Source: JABCPE02 sp963530615 | Lineage (GTDB): Bacteria > Bacteroidota > Bacteroidia > Flavobacteriales > Weeksellaceae | NCBI GenBank assembly: GCA_963530615.1 | Contig: CAUSDX010000016.1 | Location: 1 to 30,916, forward strand | Direction: 5' to 3' | DNA: 30,916 nucleotides | Shown here: in pieces, positions 15,224 through 23,564 of the stretch | How the letters are laid out: each line of letters starts with the position of its first letter | Position numbering within the stretch: the stretch's first letter is position 1 | Made by a program: the position numbers and the translations under genes | The notes under the pieces: generated by a model | Seen by the model: only the letters and a program-made list of their open reading frames with translations | Databases searched by the model: none | What the model was told of the DNA's origin: nothing

Positions 15224-17368
15224 ATGAATCAGTATATTTTTGATTTGGTAGAAAACACCAGCCGAAATATTTTTTTAACAGGAAGAGCAGGAACAGGAAA
15301 AACTACTTTTCTGAATAATTTTGTAAAAAAAACTCGTAAAAAACATATTATTTTAGCTCCTACTGGTATTGCTGCAATTAATGCAGGAGGGGTTACCATA
15401 CATTCTATGTTTGGACTTCCATTAAGAGCTTTTGTCCCAACAATAGAAAGGATTGATACGAATTTAGCGAATAATATTGCTGATTTATTACCGCATTTCA
15501 AATATCGAAAAGATAAATTAAAACTTTTAAGAGAGGTAGAAATTATCATTATAGATGAAGTCTCTATGCTTCGGGCAGATGTGTTAGATATGATGGATTT
15601 TGCATTAAGAAGTGTTCGCCGAAATCAATATAAATTTGGTGGAGTTCAAATACTTTTTATTGGAGATTTATACCAATTACCTCCCGTTATTAGAGAGGAA
15701 CAAGAATATATTCTTCGTCAATATTATAATTCTGAATTCTTTTTTGATGCCAAGGCTTTGGAGGAAATAAATTTATTAACTATTGAGCTTACAGAGGTTT
15801 TTCGTCAAAAAGATAAGGAGTTTTTAGACTTGCTTAACGCAATTCGTGATAGTAATATTCAGAAAATAGATTTTGATTTATTAAATGAGAGATATTTTCC
15901 TGATTTTGAACCTAATAAAGAGCCTATTATTCATCTTTGCTCACACAATAAAATGGCAGATGAAATTAATCGTAAAAAATTAGATGAACTTAAAACGCCT
16001 TCTTATGTCTATAAAGCATCTGTTTATGGGGATTTTAAGGAAAGTCAATATCCTAACGAAGAAATTTTAGAATTAAAAGTTGGAGCTCAAGTTATGTTTA
16101 TCCGAAATGATAGTTCTGCAGATAAGAAATATTTTAACGGAAAATTAGCCGAAATTTCTCGTTTAACAGAAGATAAAATATATGTAATTTTAGAAGGAAC
16201 TGAAGAAGAAATAGTTCTTAGAAAAGAAATTTGGGAACAAAAAAAATATACTCTTGGCACAGAAAAACAGATAGAAGAGGAGATTATTGGTAGTTTTGAA
16301 CAGTATCCCATTCGTCTGGCTTGGGCAGTTACTATTCATAAAAGTCAAGGATTGACTTTTGATAAACTAATCATAGATGCAGGAAAAAGTTTTACTTCTG
16401 GACAAGTTTATGTAGCTCTTTCTAGATGCAGAACTTTGGAAGGGATTTATTTGAAATCAAAAATTACTCCCGATGTAATATTTAGTGATAAAAGAATTTC
16501 TACTTTTCAGGAACATACTAAAGCGAATGATAAAATAAAAGAAATTTTAGAAACGGAAAAATATGATTATTGTATTAAAAAAATATTGAAATACAATAAT
16601 ATGCATTGGTTTTATAATTCTTTAGAAGATTGGTACAAAACAGCTCTAAAGATGAAAAATTTGGATCAAATCCGAATAAAAGAAATTTATATTTCATTAA
16701 AAAATAATATTACTCAACTTATTGATATTTATATGAAATTTGAGAAAGTTTTATTGTCAAAAACAGAAAAATTTACTCAAAATCAAAATGATTGGGTTGA
16801 TATAGAAAATAAAGCTAAGGGAGGGGTAAATTTCTTTTTCGATAAAATAAATGAGCAGATATTTGAGCCACTGAAACAATTTTATTCTATCACTAAAGGA
16901 GAACAGGGCTTGAAAGAACATAATGAAATTCTTAAAAATTGGATAGAAGATGTGGAGGATTTTTTGAAAGATTTGATGCAAGTAAAATTATTAGACACAC
17001 CTTTATTTAATGCAGAAAAAGAAGTAAAAATAAGTACTAAAATAGCGAAAGTGCCAACGCATGTTATTACATATAAAATGTTTGAAGAAGGGAAAGATTT
17101 GGAACAAATAGCCAAGGAAAGAGGGCTTACTTGTAGTACTATCGTTGGGCATTTAGCCAAATTTGCAGAACAAGGAATTTTGGATTTAAGTAAAATTATT
17201 AGTGAAGAAAAAAGAATAATTTTTGAAAAAACTTTTCAAGAAAAGCCACAAGAATCTCTCACAAATTGGAAAAACATTCTCCCTGATGATTTTGATTATC
17301 ATGAAATCAGGTTATTATGGAATCATTATCAATATTTAGAGCAAAATAATAAAGAAGGTATCGCATGA
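15224..17368 (+). CDS. PIF1-like SF1B DNA helicase with C-terminal helix-turn-helix
   Basis: A 714-residue 5'-3' helicase of the PIF1/RecD2 group. Walker A is TGRAGTGKTTF (about 19-29) and Walker B IIIIDEVSML (near 107), followed by FIGDLYQLPPV. Motifs V and VI are VTIHKSQGLTFDKLIID (about 368-384) and VYVALSRCRTLEG. After the helicase core (to about 430) comes a helical linker. A C-terminal domain at about 615-665 (YKMFEEGKDLEQIAKERGLT, then VGHLAKFAEQG) resembles the helix-turn-helix tail of RecQ-type proteins. This PIF1-plus-HTH architecture is common in Bacteroidota. Likely role: G-quadruplex unwinding or fork progression, inferred from family. Confidence 0.92.
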   Translation: MNQYIFDLVENTSRNIFLTGRAGTGKTTFLNNFVKKTRKKHIILAPTGIAAINAGGVTIHSMFGLPLRAFVPTIERIDTNLANNIADLLPHFKYRKDKLKLLREVEIIIIDEVSMLRADVLDMMDFALRSVRRNQYKFGGVQILFIGDLYQLPPVIREEQEYILRQYYNSEFFFDAKALEEINLLTIELTEVFRQKDKEFLDLLNAIRDSNIQKIDFDLLNERYFPDFEPNKEPIIHLCSHNKMADEINRKKLDELKTPSYVYKASVYGDFKESQYPNEEILELKVGAQVMFIRNDSSADKKYFNGKLAEISRLTEDKIYVILEGTEEEIVLRKEIWEQKKYTLGTEKQIEEEIIGSFEQYPIRLAWAVTIHKSQGLTFDKLIIDAGKSFTSGQVYVALSRCRTLEGIYLKSKITPDVIFSDKRISTFQEHTKANDKIKEILETEKYDYCIKKILKYNNMHWFYNSLEDWYKTALKMKNLDQIRIKEIYISLKNNITQLIDIYMKFEKVLLSKTEKFTQNQNDWVDIENKAKGGVNFFFDKINEQIFEPLKQFYSITKGEQGLKEHNEILKNWIEDVEDFLKDLMQVKLLDTPLFNAEKEVKISTKIAKVPTHVITYKMFEEGKDLEQIAKERGLTCSTIVGHLAKFAEQGILDLSKIISEEKRIIFEKTFQEKPQESLTNWKNILPDDFDYHEIRLLWNHYQYLEQNNKEGIA

Positions 17369-17419
17369 TTTTATGTATAAAAAAATAGGTAAATTTTATT
17401 AAAAAGATAATCGTTTATT

Positions 17420-17449
17420 TTGATTAAAGGAATAAATTATTTTTCTTTG
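17420..17449 (+). promoter_or_regulatory. Promoter of gldJ
   Basis: TTG (17420-17422), 19 bp, TTTCTTTG (17442-17449), one base off TAnnTTTG with correct spacing. 38 bp before the gldJ ATG. Confidence 0.5.
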
Positions 17450-17487
17450 TAGTTTGAAATTTAGATAATCATACAGAACATATTGTT

Positions 17488-19104
17488 ATGAAAAAATTAA
17501 AATTATATTCATTATCTGCTTTAGGAGTGATGACCCTATTAGTAAATTGCGGTAGTGGTGGTACTAAAAGTGGGGGAGGAACCAAGGGGTTTACCAGTAG
17601 GACAGGCTGGAAACCTAATGATCAAAAAGGTTGGTTTTTTACGGGTAAGAAACAAAACCAAAAAGGTTGGCCAGGAATGGTTTATGTAGCTGGAGGTTCT
17701 TTCACTATGGGATTAGTAAAAGATGATGTAATGCATGATTGGAATAATACTCCGAGAAGAATGCAAGTAAGTTCATTTTTTATTGGTGAAACAGAGATTA
17801 CTAATTATGAATATCGAGAGTATGTAACTTGGTTAAAGTTTGTTTTTCCATCCTCTGACCCAAGTTTCAAAAATATTTATTCAGGAGCATTACCTGACAC
17901 TTTGGTATGGAATAATAAAATGTCAAGAAATGATTATGCAGAGACTTATTTCCGTTCGCCAGAATATGATTATTATCCAGTAGTGGGAGTATCTTGGACA
18001 CAAGCTTCAAGATATTGTGATTGGTTAACAGATAGAGCTAACGAAAAAGCGTTAATGGATCAAGGTGTAATTAGCAAAGATTTTTATGCAAATGATGGTA
18101 ATAATCAAGGTTCTAATACATTTAGTTTAGATAAATATAAAGCTAATGATCCTGAAATGCAAGCTTATCTTAATGAAAAAAGATTAGAGCAAAAAACAGG
18201 AATTAAAACTAAAAATGCTAGAATTATAGCTGCTAATAGGAATGCTACATCAGGTGTGGTAACTAAATTTAGACTTCCTACAGAGGTAGAATGGGAATAT
18301 GCTGCTTTGGGGCTTCAAAAAAATAGAGATTATAATAATTATTTAGGAAAAACTCCAAAAGCCGAAGCATTAAGAGGTGCAAAAGGAAGGAGCAAAGGAC
18401 AATATCTTGAGAACTTTAAGCAAGGAAGAGGAAACTATTCTGGTATAGGTGGTTGGGCTGACGATGGTTCTCCTGCTACTTCTGATGTTAAAAGATATCC
18501 TTCTAATGACCTTGGTATTTATGGAATGTTTGGAAATGTAGCAGAGTGGACAGCTGATGTCTATAGACCAATTATTGACGAAGAAGCTAGTGATTTTAAC
18601 TATGTAAGAGGAAACATTGTAAGAGAAAGTGTGAAAAATGCTGATGGTACCTATAAAGTTGTTGGTAACAATAGTATTTCTTATGATACTTTAGCTGATG
18701 GAAGATTAGTATATAGAGGGCTACCTGGACAATACGAAAAAGTTATTAAAGAAAATTATGCTAATTATAATGATGGTGATTATAGATCTTCATTAGAAGG
18801 TGGTTACGGAAGAGTTTTGGATGATAGTACAACATCAAAATATAATATGTATAATTCTGTTCAAAGAAGATTTATCGTAGATGCACAAGGGCGAGTTATT
18901 TTAGAAAAAGATAAGAAACAAAGAACATCTAACATTTCTAATACTAGAAGAGTGGTAAAAGGAGGCTCTTGGAAAGATACTGCTTATTGGTTAGATCCAG
19001 GACAAAGAAGACATAGAGAAGAAAGCAAGGCTTATGGCTGGATTGGTTTCCGTGTAGCCCAAGATGCTAAAGATAAAACAACTCTTGTTAGAACAAAAAG
19101 ATAA
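17488..19104 (+). CDS. gldJ: Gliding motility lipoprotein GldJ
   Basis: Outer-membrane lipoprotein needed for gliding and for stability of the type IX secretion machinery in flavobacteria. The signal peptide ends in LVNC (Cys21) and is followed by a Gly/Ser-rich linker. The rest is a formylglycine-generating-enzyme/SUMF1 fold: GMVYVAGGSFTMG (about 67-79), GETEITNYEYREYVTW, VVGVSWTQASRYCDW, RLPTEVEWEYAALG, GMFGNVAEWTADVY and the closing GGSWKDTAYWLDPG with WIGFRVAQ. In GldJ and GldK this fold is structural and not catalytic. Length of 538 residues is close to known GldJ. murF follows, the usual flavobacterial neighbour. GldK paralogues share the fold, but the murF linkage favours GldJ. Confidence 0.93.
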   Translation: MKKLKLYSLSALGVMTLLVNCGSGGTKSGGGTKGFTSRTGWKPNDQKGWFFTGKKQNQKGWPGMVYVAGGSFTMGLVKDDVMHDWNNTPRRMQVSSFFIGETEITNYEYREYVTWLKFVFPSSDPSFKNIYSGALPDTLVWNNKMSRNDYAETYFRSPEYDYYPVVGVSWTQASRYCDWLTDRANEKALMDQGVISKDFYANDGNNQGSNTFSLDKYKANDPEMQAYLNEKRLEQKTGIKTKNARIIAANRNATSGVVTKFRLPTEVEWEYAALGLQKNRDYNNYLGKTPKAEALRGAKGRSKGQYLENFKQGRGNYSGIGGWADDGSPATSDVKRYPSNDLGIYGMFGNVAEWTADVYRPIIDEEASDFNYVRGNIVRESVKNADGTYKVVGNNSISYDTLADGRLVYRGLPGQYEKVIKENYANYNDGDYRSSLEGGYGRVLDDSTTSKYNMYNSVQRRFIVDAQGRVILEKDKKQRTSNISNTRRVVKGGSWKDTAYWLDPGQRRHREESKAYGWIGFRVAQDAKDKTTLVRTKR

Positions 19105-19114
19105 ATTAATAATG

Positions 19115-19145
19115 AAAATCCTTTCTTTGATTTAGAGAGGATTTT
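19115..19145 (+). terminator. Terminator of gldJ
   Basis: Arms 19115-19126 and 19134-19145 pair over 12 positions with one mismatch around a 7-nt loop, followed by ATATTTTTG. A TATTTTTG (19147-19154) just beyond could be the murF -7 element. Confidence 0.7.
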
Positions 19146-19159
19146 ATATTTTTGAAATT

Positions 19160-20428
19160 ATGAATATAGAACATTTTTATTCCACTTATTTTACAGCAGG
19201 AAAAATCAGTATAGATAGTAGAAAAATAAAGCATAACGATGTGTTTTTCGCTTTTTCAGGAGAGCAATTTAATGCTGCAATATTTGCCGAAAATGCAATA
19301 GAGCAAGGAGCAAAAGCCGTTATTGTAGAAGATGAAAATTATGCACAGTCAGATAAAAACATATTTTATGTTTCCTCCACATTAAAATTTTTACAAGAAT
19401 TGGCATTGCATCACCGAAAACAATTGAATATCCCTATAATTGCTCTAACAGGAAGTAATGGTAAAACCACTACAAAAGAACTCATTCATTCCGTTTTATC
19501 ACAAAAGTATCAAACTCAGTATACTTTGGGGAATCTGAATAATCATATTGGAGTGCCTTTAACTCTTTTATCCATTACCCAAAATCATGAAATAGCAGTG
19601 GTAGAAATGGGAGCAAACCATCAAAATGAAATCAAATTTTTATGTTCTTTGGCTCAACCTAATTTAGGATATGTTACGAATTTTGGTAAGGCACATTTGG
19701 AAGGATTTGGTGGATTTGAAGGGGTAATCAAAGGAAAATCAGAACTTTATGATTATCTAAAACAAAATGAAGGGTTTATTTTAGTCAATGAAGATGATGA
19801 AATCCAAAAAGAAAAAAATAAGGATTACCCTAAAAAAATAACTTTTGGAGGAGAAAATTCTGAATATCAGTTTGATAAATTTACGGATAAAAATAGGATT
19901 GGTATAATATTTCAAGGGCAGAAACTTCAATCAAATCTAACTGGAGAGTATAATTTCACTAATCTATGTGCAGCTGCTAGTTTAGGTTTTCATTTTGGAG
20001 TCAGTTTTGAGCAAATAAAAACAGCGATTGAAACTTACAATCCTACCAATATGCGTTCTCAAATCATTGAAAAAGAAGGTAAAACATTAGTCTTAGATAC
20101 TTATAATGCCAATCCCAGTAGTATGGCATTGTCATTAAATAATTTTAGCGAATTTAAAGGAAGTAAGACTATTATTATTGGAGATATGTTAGAACTTGGA
20201 GAAGCAAGCAAATCCGAGCATCAAGCCATTTTTGATTTAGCTAAATCTTTAAATTTTGAGGAAATTATTACAGTAGGAAAATTTTTTAATCAAGTTAATT
20301 CCGAAAAATCTTTTCTTCATTACTCTGAACTTATAGAATATCTAAAAGAGCATAAAATTAAATCTTCTAATATCTTACTTAAAGGTTCACGGGGGATTGC
20401 TTTAGAGAAAATTTTAGAATTTCTTTAA
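19160..20428 (+). CDS. murF: UDP-N-acetylmuramoyl-tripeptide--D-alanyl-D-alanine ligase
   Basis: Cytoplasmic Mur ligase that adds D-Ala-D-Ala to UDP-MurNAc-tripeptide, the last cytoplasmic step of the peptidoglycan precursor. Three domains: an N-terminal UDP-binding part (SIDSRKIKHNDVFFAF), the central ATPase with ALTGSNGKTTTKELI (about 95-110), VVEMGANHQNEI and NLGYVTNFGKAHLEGFGG, and the C-terminal domain with LDTYNANPSSM and IIGDMLELGE. The 422 residues are normal for Bacteroidota MurF. Conserved linkage to gldJ. A terminator lies between them, so murF probably has its own promoter. Confidence 0.96.
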   Translation: MNIEHFYSTYFTAGKISIDSRKIKHNDVFFAFSGEQFNAAIFAENAIEQGAKAVIVEDENYAQSDKNIFYVSSTLKFLQELALHHRKQLNIPIIALTGSNGKTTTKELIHSVLSQKYQTQYTLGNLNNHIGVPLTLLSITQNHEIAVVEMGANHQNEIKFLCSLAQPNLGYVTNFGKAHLEGFGGFEGVIKGKSELYDYLKQNEGFILVNEDDEIQKEKNKDYPKKITFGGENSEYQFDKFTDKNRIGIIFQGQKLQSNLTGEYNFTNLCAAASLGFHFGVSFEQIKTAIETYNPTNMRSQIIEKEGKTLVLDTYNANPSSMALSLNNFSEFKGSKTIIIGDMLELGEASKSEHQAIFDLAKSLNFEEIITVGKFFNQVNSEKSFLHYSELIEYLKEHKIKSSNILLKGSRGIALEKILEFL

Positions 20429-20442
20429 TTGGAGTTTTTGAT

Positions 20443-20600
20443 ATGATGGGAGGAATAGGTTATGTGTTAAATAAAATGAAAAAATTTTTGGAGTACTTAT
20501 ATAATAAACTTTTTTGGTTCCAAGTATCTTTTCTTCAGCATTGATTTTAGTACTTGTAGTATCGGTATTTATTATACTTATTGATTTTTTTATCCCATAA
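20443..20600 (+). pseudogene. Frameshifted small membrane-protein fragment
   Basis: An ATG frame reads MMGGIGYVLNKMKKFLEYLY and stops at a TGA after NKLFWFQVSFLQH. One frame over, the sequence continues as SIFSSALILVLVVSVFIILI, a clear membrane segment, up to TAA at 20598. A one-base insertion near the T6 run (aactttttt) joins both parts into about 50 residues. The combined start resembles the first TM of DUF2254-type membrane proteins, but this is weak. It has no convincing full-length form and looks like a remnant. Confidence 0.35.
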
Positions 20601-20637
20601 AAGAAATATATTTATTGGGACAAAATATTTTTAGGAT

Positions 20638-20691
20638 AATAACTTTAGTTATCAAGATAACTTTAAGAAAGAATTATCTTTATAAGTTATT
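20638..20691. repeat. Nested inverted repeat
   Basis: Outer arms AATAACTT (20638-20645) and AAGTTATT (20684-20691) enclose inner arms AAGATAA (20654-20660) and TTATCTT (20674-20680). The whole could fold as an interrupted hairpin just upstream of the transposase remnant. It may be an old element end or a terminator. Confidence 0.4.
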
Positions 20692-20699
20692 GAGAATAA

Positions 20700-21196
20700 A
20701 TGAAAAACAAGTATATAAAAGGTACGCATATTTTAGAGCAAAAATTCAGAGAGATTTTAAAGTTTTTTGGCCTTGATATTGAAGCAGAAAAGACATCGGT
20801 TTTAGTGGGATTTCATGCCCTACAAATCAATAAGTTTTATAAGTTTTTTCGTGAAAGGATAGTGGAGCTTTTTGAGGCAGAAAGTCCATTTGAAAATGGA
20901 GAAATAGAACTTGATGAGTCATACGGGCATATGATGGTTTGGTAAATTATGGTTTTAAGAAGCATTTTAGAGTTAGCCACTCCGACAATGAATTTGCCCT
21001 TGGACGCAATCATATCAACGGAATTGAAAACTTTTGAGGATTATGCAAAATACGACTTTCAAAGTTAAGAGGAATACATAAACATAACTTTTACTTGCAC
21101 ATAAAATAGTATGAGTTTAGGTATAATTGTAGAAACAAAAATTTATATTTAATTTTGCTTAAAGAATTTAGATGTAATCCTTTAAAGTTATATTGA
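20700..21196 (+). pseudogene. IS1595-family (ISXO2-like) transposase remnant
   Basis: The first 81 codons carry a good IS1595 N-terminus: FREILKFFGLDIEAEKT, FRERIVELFEAESPF and GEIELDESYG, where the Asp-Glu pair is the start of the catalytic domain. The frame then ends (MMVW stop). From about 20950 a second frame carries the family's C-terminus: KHFRVSHSDNEFALGRNHIN and GIENF. Two in-frame stops follow (TGA for the expected Trp and TAG for Glu), then YEFRYN and a final TGA at 21194-21196. The middle of the catalytic domain is deleted. No terminal inverted repeats were recognised. It is a dead copy. Confidence 0.75.
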
Positions 21197-21282
21197 ACCA
21201 AAAAAAATTGAATGATATAGTTAAACAATATAAATATGCATCAGATATAGGTCTAGTTAATGATTTGGTAGAATTAGAATGA
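21193..21282 (+). other. Possible short ORF or gene tail overlapping the next start
   Basis: A frame from TTG 21193 reads LNQKKLNDIVKQYKYASDIG and ends VNDLVELE, with its TGA overlapping the next ATG as ATGA. It looks like protein sequence and may be the tail of a gene whose front was lost at the transposase remnant. Confidence 0.25.
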
Positions 21283-21947
21283 CATTGCTTAGTATTATAA
21301 ACAAAGATAAAAAAATGAATGGGATAATATTTTTATGTTATAGGATACTAATATTTATAGTATTTGGTGGAGTATGTGTAAAAGCACAAATTATAGAAAA
21401 ATATAATGTAGAAACTCAAAATAAGGATACTATCAAAGTTATTCCTGAGGTGGTTATTCAAAAAAATAAAAATAAAAATATAGGATTAAGATCTAAATCT
21501 AAAAAAATTGTTTTTGCTATATATCCGAATAGAAATAATAATTCATTGTCCAAAGAATTTGCTACAAAATTTAAGGCTAAAAAAGAAATAAAAATTAGAA
21601 ATATTAACATAAATATAGCAAAGTTTAATACGGAGGATTTAGTAAAAATGGAAATTAACATATATAATGAAAAAAATGATTTTCCTGATAATTCTGTTCT
21701 GAAAGAAAAACTAATAATAGATTTAGATAAATATTCTCTTGTTAATAATGAAATAAAAATTAATGTAGAGAATATGAACATAAATATAGAAGGAATTTTT
21801 TTTGTTGGTTTTAAAGTATTAAGTTATTTTGATGGTGATATATATGTGAGTGGAGGGATTCTAAAAGGAAGTGTTTCTAGAAAAAAAGGAGAATCATGGC
21901 AAAAAATACCGTTGGTATCACCATCAATAAATTTAGATATACTTTAA
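21279..21947 (+). CDS. Secreted protein of unknown function
   Basis: Up to 222 residues. The ATG at 21279 overlaps the stop of a preceding frame (ATGA). An internal ATG at 21315 gives a cleaner signal peptide (MNGIIFLCYRILIFIVFGGV, ending near CVKAQ). The mature part is strand-rich (KKIVFAIYPNRNNN, EIKIRNININIAKF, GIFFVGFKVLSYFDGDIYVS) and Lys-rich. The order resembles the beta-sandwich C-terminal portion of carboxypeptidase-regulatory-like secreted proteins in flavobacteria. It overlaps the next gene by 52 bp and is probably translated with it. Very AT-rich codon use; it sits in a region of decayed genes. No function is assigned. Confidence 0.5.
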   Translation: MTLLSIINKDKKMNGIIFLCYRILIFIVFGGVCVKAQIIEKYNVETQNKDTIKVIPEVVIQKNKNKNIGLRSKSKKIVFAIYPNRNNNSLSKEFATKFKAKKEIKIRNININIAKFNTEDLVKMEINIYNEKNDFPDNSVLKEKLIIDLDKYSLVNNEIKINVENMNINIEGIFFVGFKVLSYFDGDIYVSGGILKGSVSRKKGESWQKIPLVSPSINLDIL

Positions 21948-22552
21948 GTAAGGTAATAATTAGCTTACTTTTCCTTAAAAGTATAGTGATTTTTTCTCAA
22001 ATTATGGGGAGTGTTACCTCAGAGGAAAGGATGCCTCTAAGAGAAGTTTTGGTATATAATACAGATAAATTTATAAAAGTAAAGACAGATTATAATGGTA
22101 AGTTCATAATAGAAGCTGAGTTAGGGAATACTTTATGTTTCTTGAAGGATGAATATGAAATGCAATGCATTAAAGTTAAGGATTTTCATAACATTGATAT
22201 AAAATTAACCCATAAGATTATTCATATAAATGAAGTTATAATTTATCCTAAAGAATTTAAAAAAATGATACAAGGGATAAAAGTAGATGATTCAAAAGAG
22301 AAGATGTATAAATTACTTGGTCTTCCAAAAGTAAAAAAAGATGATAAAGTTGCCCCAAGCGTTAAGAAGGATATATTGTTTCCATTATTATCCACCTCGC
22401 CTACTATTAAAATAGAAGAGACTTATGAAATAATTTCAGGAAAAGCGAAAAAGAAAAATAGACTTTATGCCTATGAAAAGCTACAAAATAATATAAAGTG
22501 GATAAAAGATAGAGTTGAACCTAATTTTTTTTTTAGTAGGAAATATATCTGA
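21896..22552 (+). CDS. Carboxypeptidase-regulatory-like domain protein, frameshifted at a T10 tract
   Basis: Exported protein. The signal segment VIISLLFLKSIVIFSQ is followed by a CarboxypepD_reg-like beta-sandwich (GSVTSEERMPLREVLVYNTD, VKTDYNGKFIIEAELGNTL, IHINEVII), the fold found in surface proteins and TonB-dependent receptors. As read it has 218 residues and ends abruptly as EPNFFFSRKYI after ten T's (22525-22534). With nine T's the frame would continue 49 codons to 22700 (GNISEDEICLFIEFCIRSN, then MKMIDYFDKYID), restoring a C-terminus typical of this family, about 267 residues in all. The tract could be phase-variable, a fixed mutation or a sequencing error. Confidence 0.55.
   Translation: MAKNTVGITINKFRYTLSKVIISLLFLKSIVIFSQIMGSVTSEERMPLREVLVYNTDKFIKVKTDYNGKFIIEAELGNTLCFLKDEYEMQCIKVKDFHNIDIKLTHKIIHINEVIIYPKEFKKMIQGIKVDDSKEKMYKLLGLPKVKKDDKVAPSVKKDILFPLLSTSPTIKIEETYEIISGKAKKKNRLYAYEKLQNNIKWIKDRVEPNFFFSRKYI
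22525..22534 (+). repeat. T10 homopolymer at the frameshift
   Basis: Ten consecutive T's at the point where the coding frame switches from the upstream ORF to its natural continuation. Loss of one T would restore the frame. Confidence 0.9.
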
Positions 22553-22700
22553 AGATGAAATATGTTTATTTATAGAATTTTGTATTAGATCTAATTTTGA
22601 AATTCAAAATGATATCAAGAGCAATAATATAGATTCTATAAAAATGAAAATGATTGATTATTTTGATAAATATATAGATAACAGTAATAGAATTAAATAG
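22553..22700 (+). pseudogene. Out-of-frame 3' end of the preceding gene
   Basis: The -1 frame beyond the T10 tract reads GNISEDEICLFIEFCIRSNF and on to YFDKYIDNSNRIK, matching the expected C-terminal helices of the carboxypeptidase-regulatory-like protein. It has no start of its own that makes sense. Confidence 0.5.
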
Positions 22701-22723
22701 AGTTAGTAACAATAATATTATAG

Positions 22724-22849
22724 GTGAAAAGAATAATATTTTTAGGGAGTTTATTTTATTCATCTTTAATCTTTTCTCAAAATAGGAATTGGACATTAGA
22801 AGAAAGTATAGAATATGCAAAAGTTCATAATTTATATTATGTTAAATAG
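22724..22849 (+). pseudogene. N-terminal stub of a TolC-family outer-membrane efflux protein
   Basis: From GTG 22724 a 41-codon frame gives a signal peptide (VKRIIFLGSLFYSSLIFSQ) followed by NWTLEESIEYAKVHNL, the standard opening of Bacteroidota TolC-family proteins. It then hits TAG, and no further TolC sequence follows before the ppa terminator. The remaining 400 or so residues are missing, so this is a truncated remnant. Confidence 0.5.
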
Positions 22850-22874
22850 GAGGGGGTATTTTCTTAAATAAAAG

Positions 22875-22900
22875 AATCTATGAGAATTTTCTCATAGATT
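22875..22900 (-). terminator. Terminator of ppa (probably bidirectional)
   Basis: Arms 22875-22885 and 22890-22900 pair over 11 bp with a 4-nt loop and T/A runs on both sides, 15 bp beyond the ppa stop. Confidence 0.85.
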
Positions 22901-22914
22901 TTTAAATAAAATTT

Positions 22915-23523
22915 TTATTTTTCGTATTTATCAGTATAATCCTGTTGAGATGCTATGATTACTTCTTTAGCATGAGCTGAATTATAAACTTCATCAATTC
23001 TACAAGCTACTGGTTCCCCAGGTAAATTTTTGTAAGTCAAGAAATAGTGCTTTAGTCTGTCTATTTCAGCCTGTGGAAGTTCTGAAATATCTTTTATATG
23101 ACCATAAACTTGGTCGCCTACAAGAACTGAAATAATTTTATCGTCAGCTTCTCCCTTATCTATCATTTTAAATCCTCCAATAGGAATAGCTTCTAATAGC
23201 ACTCCTCCCTGTATATTATGACTACTTAAAACACATATATCCAATGGGTCATGATCTCCCTCTGTTACATCAGTAGCTCCTTTCTCTACGGCTAATTTTT
23301 TCACTCTTTCATCACAATATGTTTTTGGAACAAAACCGTATAGAGCTGGGATAATATTAGAAAATTTTTGTGGTCTATCTACCATTAGATGCCCTGTATC
23401 CTTGTCTATTTCATATTTAATCGTATCAGAAGGAACGATTTCAATAAAAGCATTAACTACATTCGGTGCGTCTTTTCCTGCGGAAATTCCATGCCATGGG
23501 TGTGCCTTAAAACTTGGTATCAT
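22915..23523 (-). CDS. ppa: Inorganic pyrophosphatase (family I)
   Basis: Cytoplasmic hydrolysis of pyrophosphate to phosphate, which drives biosynthetic reactions. I place the start at the ATG read from 23523 (MIPSFKAHPWHGISAGK). A longer frame to 23595 has an unconserved N-terminus, and a promoter lies inside it. With this start the protein has 202 residues. The active site is visible: Glu38 in KYEIDKDTG, the RPQKFSNIIPALYGFVP segment, and the metal-binding cluster EGDHDPLDICVL with Asp90, Asp92 and Asp95. The HPWHGISAG opening is typical of flavobacterial members, which are longer than the E. coli enzyme. It lies downstream of gpmI. Confidence 0.94.
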   Translation of the reverse strand: MIPSFKAHPWHGISAGKDAPNVVNAFIEIVPSDTIKYEIDKDTGHLMVDRPQKFSNIIPALYGFVPKTYCDERVKKLAVEKGATDVTEGDHDPLDICVLSSHNIQGGVLLEAIPIGGFKMIDKGEADDKIISVLVGDQVYGHIKDISELPQAEIDRLKHYFLTYKNLPGEPVACRIDEVYNSAHAKEVIIASQQDYTDKYEK

Positions 23524-23564
23524 TTTACTATTTTTCAGATTAAAAATTAATTTATACAAAGCCG

